The notes under the pieces: model-generated
Seen by the model: the letters and a program-made list of their open reading frames with translations, nothing else
The model's database searches: none
What the model was told of the DNA's origin: nothing
In this document: one piece after another, positions 14,297 through 17,704 of the stretch
Position numbering within the stretch: position 1 is the first letter of the stretch
Layout of the letters: each line of letters starts with the position of its first letter
Made by a program: the position numbers and the translations under genes
Assembly (NCBI GenBank): GCA_013042125.1
Contig: JABDQS010000230.1
Span: 1 to 17,704, forward strand
Source: Eudoraea sp.
Lineage (GTDB): Bacteria > Bacteroidota > Bacteroidia > Flavobacteriales > Flavobacteriaceae
Direction: 5' to 3'
DNA length: 17,704 nt

Positions 14297-14952
14297 TGGA
14301 ACCGGTACTTAGAGAAATTGGAAAAGTAGACTGGATCACACTGATCATTTTTTCTAGTGTGATATTCCTTGTGCTTGCCAAAAGCCTCTTTTATAGCCGT
14401 TTTCTGAATTTTATGATACTTCCTTTCAATAACAAGTACATTTTTCTCTATAACAAGAAGGATCGCTTAATGAATTGGTTTCATATATTTTTTACTGCTT
14501 TTCAATTACTTAATTTATCCTTGTTCCTATATCTGGCGGTCACCATTTATAAGCCCAATGAAGTGCTGCCATCTCCCCTGTTATTTGCCCTTATTCTTGG
14601 CCTTGTTTTTCTTTTTCTTTTTATCAAGATCCTGATTCAATTAGGTAATAGTACCATCTTTAATAATCAATCTGTAATTGCTGAGATCCTTTTCAAAAAG
14701 ATCTCCTATTTGAATTATAGCAGTTTAGCAATGTTTTTGGCCAATGTTTTATTGACATATGTTTTCATAGGTTCAAAGACAGTGGTAATTCTTGGCAGTG
14801 TTCTTATTTTTCTTATCCTGATCATTGGTTGGGCCACGATAATTAAAACGCATCTTAAGTTCCTTACCAACTACTTTTTCTATTTTATTTTGTACCTTTG
14901 CGCACTTGAAATTGCCCCGATTATTATAATTGTGAACTCTCTTAAAGTCTGA
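14296..14952 (+). CDS. DUF4271 membrane protein
   Basis: A 218-residue integral membrane protein of the Bacteroidota DUF4271 family with about six hydrophobic segments (near 14-34, 58-80, 92-114, 136-160, 164-186 and 194-216). The loop after the first helix has the SRFLNFMILPFNNKY stretch, and a polar NNKYIFLYNKKDRLMNWFH segment precedes the second helix, as is usual for the family. The ATG at 14296 shares its A with the GT-C stop codon, so its translation depends on that gene being read to the end. An ATG in the same frame at 14260 lies inside the GT-C gene and was not used. The HemD-like gene begins five bases after the stop. Biochemical function unknown. Confidence 0.88.
   Translation: MEPVLREIGKVDWITLIIFSSVIFLVLAKSLFYSRFLNFMILPFNNKYIFLYNKKDRLMNWFHIFFTAFQLLNLSLFLYLAVTIYKPNEVLPSPLLFALILGLVFLFLFIKILIQLGNSTIFNNQSVIAEILFKKISYLNYSSLAMFLANVLLTYVFIGSKTVVILGSVLIFLILIIGWATIIKTHLKFLTNYFFYFILYLCALEIAPIIIIVNSLKV
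14893..14900 (+). promoter_or_regulatory. Possible internal promoter for the HemD-like gene
   Basis: TACCTTTG, followed by CGCAC, matches TAnnTTTG inside the DUF4271 coding sequence, 58 bases before the HemD-like ATG. No TTG at -33, and eight-base matches arise by chance, so this is tentative. Confidence 0.3.
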
Positions 14953-14957
14953 TATCT

Positions 14958-15704
14958 ATGAAAATCAAAACGATTTTGGTATCCCAGCCAGAACCTAAAA
15001 TGGAGAACTCTCCATATTTGCGTCTAATCGAAAAAGAGCATGTGCGCGTAGATTTTAGGCCTTTTATACATGTGGAAGGAGTAGAAGCCAAATCGGTTAG
15101 GCAGCAAAAAATAGATCTCAAAGACTTTACTGCTATTATTTTAACAAGCAGAAACTCGGTAGACCATTTTTTCCGCATAGCTGAAGAGATGAGATTTAAG
15201 GTGCCCGATTCCATGAAATACTTTTGTCAGTCTGAAGCAGTTGCTTATTATCTTCAGAAATATGTGGTGTATAGAAAGCGTAAGATCTATGTAGGGAAGC
15301 GAAATTTTTCAGATCTGAAGTCTCTGTTCAAAAAATATAAGGAAGAGAAATTCTTGCTGCCATCATCAGATGTATTAAAGAGTGTGGTCCCGGATATGTT
15401 GAATGAAATGAACCTCAATTGGACAAGAGGTATTTTCTATAAGACTGTAATTAGTGACCTTTCAGACCTTCGAAATGTATATTACGATGTATTAGTATTT
15501 TTCAGTCCTTCCGGTATTGAGTCACTTTTAAAGAATTTCCCCGACTTTGAACAGAATGATACGAGAATTGCGGTTTTTGGTAATTCTACCGTGGCCGCGG
15601 CTACAGATGCTGGCTTAAGAATAGACATTCAGGCGCCAACGCCAGAAACTCCTTCTATGACCATGGCATTACAGAAATACATAACAAGCGTCAACAAGAA
15701 ATAA
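14958..15704 (+). CDS. hemD: Uroporphyrinogen-III synthase family protein (HemD-like)
   Basis: A 248-residue protein with the two-lobed HemD fold pattern. Lobe one starts MKIKTILVSQPEP and contains FTAIILTSRNSVDHFF (about 54-69). Lobe two contains VLVFFSPSGIESLLKNFPDF and RIAVFGNSTVAAATDAGLR near 178-225. The TSRNSV and SPSGIESL helix starts are the usual substrate-cleft elements of this divergent family. HemD turns linear hydroxymethylbilane into uroporphyrinogen III in haem synthesis. Sequence conservation in the family is low and no other haem gene is in view, so the enzyme role rests on overall pattern and on my recollection that a HemD homologue next to DUF4271 is common in Flavobacteriia. 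Last gene before the hairpin terminator. Confidence 0.8.
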   Translation: MKIKTILVSQPEPKMENSPYLRLIEKEHVRVDFRPFIHVEGVEAKSVRQQKIDLKDFTAIILTSRNSVDHFFRIAEEMRFKVPDSMKYFCQSEAVAYYLQKYVVYRKRKIYVGKRNFSDLKSLFKKYKEEKFLLPSSDVLKSVVPDMLNEMNLNWTRGIFYKTVISDLSDLRNVYYDVLVFFSPSGIESLLKNFPDFEQNDTRIAVFGNSTVAAATDAGLRIDIQAPTPETPSMTMALQKYITSVNKK

Positions 15705-15725
15705 ATCTTGTTTAACTTATAAAGA

Positions 15726-15748
15726 AAAGCCTCCTATTAGGAGGCTTT
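15726..15748 (+). terminator. Intrinsic terminator after the GT-C/DUF4271/HemD operon
   Basis: AAAGCCTCCT (15726-15735) and AGGAGGCTTT (15739-15748) form a perfect 10-bp stem with a 3-base ATT loop, 21 bases after the HemD stop, followed by the T-rich AGTTATTT. Read on the - strand it is followed by TCTTT, so it may stop transcription both ways. Confidence 0.85.
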
Positions 15749-15820
15749 AGTTATTTAATCCGTATGCTTTTAGAAAAATCTATTTGGCAGATCGGGTAGA
15801 AGTATTCATGATGCAAAAAT

Positions 15821-15854
15821 CAGAAAAAAGAGAGTATGTCTTAGCTTACATACT
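15821..15854 (-). terminator. Intrinsic terminator overlapping the DUF423 stop codon
   Basis: On the - strand AGTATGT (15854-15848) pairs with ACATACT (15839-15833). The 8-base loop contains the TAA stop of DUF423 (15843-15841), and CTC then a run of six Ts (15829-15824) follows the stem. The hairpin therefore begins inside the last codons of the gene. Confidence 0.6.
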
Positions 15855-16227
15855 TTAAAACTCGATGCCCTATTAGCAACCATCCGCTAATTAATAATCC
15901 TCCTCCCAAAGGAGTAATAAATGCTATGGTTTTAAAATTAACAGAGGTTAGATCATTAGTGGCCAATAAATAGATTGAGAAGGAAAAAAACAACACCCCA
16001 AAAGTGAAACAGTAAAAGATCCATCTTTTTTGTGCAACAGTGAATAGTGCTGTAGAACCCAACCACAAAAGCACTAATGCGTGATACATTTGATAGGTGA
16101 CCCCTGTTTGATAACTATCGAGTGAAGACTCACTGATCATGTTCTTCAATCCATGAGCCCCGAATGCTCCAAATACGACAGAAAGTACTCCAAAGAAAAT
16201 AGCCGTTAGTAAAATTGTTCTGTTCAT
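15841..16227 (-). CDS. DUF423 small membrane protein
   Basis: A 128-residue inner-membrane protein of the DUF423 (YgdD/YwdK) family with four predicted helices (about 4-24, 45-66, 70-90 and 98-120). The conserved parts are seen: FGAFGAHGLK near 20-29, then SYQTGVTYQMYHALVLLWLG, and near the end ITPLGGGLLISGWLLI. The length is usual. The molecular role of the family is not known. It is a single-gene unit with its own terminator, divergent from the saccharopine-dehydrogenase-family gene across a 79-base gap. Confidence 0.93.
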   Translation of the reverse strand: MNRTILLTAIFFGVLSVVFGAFGAHGLKNMISESSLDSYQTGVTYQMYHALVLLWLGSTALFTVAQKRWIFYCFTFGVLFFSFSIYLLATNDLTSVNFKTIAFITPLGGGLLISGWLLIGHRVLKYVS

Positions 16228-16288
16228 AACTTCATGGCCTTGTATTTTTATAAATGTAACAAATTGATACCTTAGTATTTCTTGAAAT

Positions 16289-16296
16289 CAAAAGTA
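16289..16296 (-). promoter_or_regulatory. Putative -7 box of DUF423
   Basis: The - strand reads TACTTTTG (full TAnnTTTG match), about 62 bases before the DUF423 ATG and just upstream of the divergent gene at 16307. No TTG at -33. No good + strand box was found for that divergent gene. Confidence 0.35.
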
Positions 16297-16306
16297 ACTA
16301 ATAAGA

Positions 16307-17680
16307 ATGACGCGTAAAATTTTGGTTGTAGGTGCTGGAAAGTCTACCTCATATATGTTGGATTATTTTCTAGAGAAATCCTTGAATGAGAACCTGCAGA
16401 TAACCATAGCAGATCTTAATACGGATAGTATTTCGGCCCATATTAAAGAACATAGCGCCTGTAACCTCTTAACCCTAGATATCTCCAATTCAGAGGAAAG
16501 GCAAGATGCTGTTTCGCAGGCAGATATTGTTGTATCAATGCTCCCTACCAGATTTCATTCTATTATTGCTTCAGACTGCCTGTTGCTTAAAAAAAATCTC
16601 GTCACTGCGTCTTACGTAAGTGATGAAATGAGATCAATGAATGACGAAGTAACAAAGGCCGGGCTAATTTTTATGAATGAAATAGGTCTGGATCCCGGGA
16701 TAGATCATATGAGTGCCATGCAGATCATTGATCGAATCAGGGATAAAGGAGGAAAAATGCTCTTGTTCGAATCCTTCACCGGTGGTCTGGTTGCTCCTGA
16801 AAGTGATACTAACCTCTGGAACTACAAATTTACCTGGAATCCAAGAAATGTTGTTATAGCCGGGCAAGGTGGTACAGCCAAATTCATTCAGGAAGGAACC
16901 TATAAATACATTCCATATCACAAGCTCTTTCGGCGTACAGAATTCATGGAAATAAAAGGCTACGGTACTTTTGAAGCCTATGCCAATCGCGATTCCCTGA
17001 ATTACAGGGAAGCTTATGGTTTAGAAGATGCGCTAACCCTTTATAGAGGTACTATGCGCAAAGTTGGCTTTTCAAAGGCATGGAACATGTTTGTACAACT
17101 TGGCATGACAGATGACAGTTATATTGTCGAAAATTCCGAAGAACTCTCTTACCGAGACTTTACGAACCTTTTCCTGCCCTATTCTCCTACAGATTCCGTA
17201 GAACTAAAATTAAGGCATTATCTTAAAATAGATCAGGATGACAGTAGCTGGAGTAAGCTTGTGGAATTAGATCTTTTTAATCCCAAAAAGCTCATCTCAC
17301 TTAAAAAGGCCACACCTGCTCAAATGTTACAAAAGATACTTGAAGAACAATGGACCTTAGCGGAAGATGACAAGGATATGATTGTGATGTATCACAAATT
17401 TGGTTATGAAATTGATGGTAAAAAAGAACAAATAGACGCCAATATGGTAGTGTTGGGAGAAAACAGAACGCATACTGCAATGGCAAAGACCGTTGGACTT
17501 CCGGTTGCAATGGCAACTCTTTTGATCCTGAATAAAAAGATCACTACACCCGGGGTACAGATCCCAATTAAAAAAGAAATTTACGAGCCTGTTTTAAAAG
17601 AACTTACCAATTACAATGTAGAATTCAATGAATACAAAGTGCCCTACCTTGGCTATAATCCGGATTCCGTTGCAGGTTAG
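16307..17680 (+). CDS. Saccharopine dehydrogenase/reductase family protein
   Basis: A 457-residue cytosolic oxidoreductase of the saccharopine reductase (LYS9-like) family. The N-terminal Rossmann half starts KILVVGAGKSTSYMLDYFL, with the acidic residue in ITIADLNTDS that would bind the adenosine ribose, then ADIVVSMLPTRFHSIIA and NLVTASYVSDEMR. The motif NEIGLDPGIDHMSAM (about 124-138) is diagnostic, followed by the FESFTGGLVAPES and NPLxYKFTWNP-like region (here NLWNYKFTWNP). The family makes or splits saccharopine in lysine metabolism; bacterial members also act on other opine- or polyamine-type substrates such as carboxynorspermidine, so the substrate is not certain. The gene is complete, and the remaining 24 bases of the window hold nothing recognisable. 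Confidence 0.9.
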   Translation: MTRKILVVGAGKSTSYMLDYFLEKSLNENLQITIADLNTDSISAHIKEHSACNLLTLDISNSEERQDAVSQADIVVSMLPTRFHSIIASDCLLLKKNLVTASYVSDEMRSMNDEVTKAGLIFMNEIGLDPGIDHMSAMQIIDRIRDKGGKMLLFESFTGGLVAPESDTNLWNYKFTWNPRNVVIAGQGGTAKFIQEGTYKYIPYHKLFRRTEFMEIKGYGTFEAYANRDSLNYREAYGLEDALTLYRGTMRKVGFSKAWNMFVQLGMTDDSYIVENSEELSYRDFTNLFLPYSPTDSVELKLRHYLKIDQDDSSWSKLVELDLFNPKKLISLKKATPAQMLQKILEEQWTLAEDDKDMIVMYHKFGYEIDGKKEQIDANMVVLGENRTHTAMAKTVGLPVAMATLLILNKKITTPGVQIPIKKEIYEPVLKELTNYNVEFNEYKVPYLGYNPDSVAG

Positions 17681-17704
17681 AATATGTAAGGAGAAATAGT
17701 ATCT

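Noticed and set aside
16664..16921. - strand open frame within the saccharopine-dehydrogenase-family gene
   Set aside because: Antisense to a strongly conserved coding region, with no domain.
1..17704. Search for CRISPR repeats, tRNAs, rRNAs, insertion sequences and prophage genes
   Set aside because: No spaced repeats, cloverleaf-like sequences, transposase motifs or phage proteins were seen by reading; a tRNA or covariance-model scan was not possible.

Overview
The window looks like a chromosomal housekeeping segment from a marine-type member of the Flavobacteriaceae (Bacteroidota). The evidence is two proteins ending in type IX secretion (T9SS) type A C-terminal sorting domains, TAnnTTTG-type -7 promoter boxes in front of many genes, families typical of Bacteroidota (DUF4296, DUF4271, a LuxE-like acyltransferase, a cysteine-poor Mrp), AT-rich DNA, and short ATGA/TAATG overlaps in place of Shine-Dalgarno-led starts. 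The genus cannot be named from the sequence alone. I see no insertion sequence, prophage, CRISPR array, tRNA or rRNA.

Layout. Bases 1-380 hold the 3' end of an ABC exporter on the + strand. Opposite it, on the - strand, lies an Fe-S/P-loop pair (mrp, then a one-domain NifU-like protein). Upstream of mrp is an overlapping - strand cluster: trmB, a LysE-family membrane protein and an alkyltransferase-like protein. Upstream of trmB is an overlapping two-component pair (OmpR/PhoB-type regulator, PhoR-like kinase). Divergent from the regulator are two tandem + strand mini-proteins made of a signal peptide plus a T9SS sorting domain, followed by an orphan LuxE-like acyltransferase. Next come tyrS (-), divergent from an extended-SDR epimerase/reductase (+). 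A - strand operon follows: a Dpm1-like GT2 glycosyltransferase, pyrC-type dihydroorotase and a DUF4296 lipoprotein. Divergent from it is a + strand operon of a GT-C (ArnT/PMT-like) glycosyltransferase, a DUF4271 membrane protein and a HemD-like protein, closed by a strong hairpin terminator. DUF423 (-) and a saccharopine-dehydrogenase-family protein (+) end the window.

How the genes may work together. The Dpm1-like enzyme would make a polyprenyl-phosphate sugar and the divergent GT-C enzyme would use such a donor on the outer face of the inner membrane, so they are a plausible protein or glycan glycosylation pair. Mrp has a single cysteine while its co-transcribed NifU partner carries the CxxC, which suggests the two share one Fe-S function. 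The kinase has almost no periplasmic sensor and faces the T9SS mini-proteins across a shared promoter region.

Most of the window is ordinary core genome. The least explained pieces are the pair of cargo-less T9SS sorting-domain proteins (5708-6019 and 6211-6534), the neighbouring orphan LuxE homologue, and a G8 tract in the GT-C gene where a slip of one base in either direction would truncate the protein and break its coupling to DUF4271.
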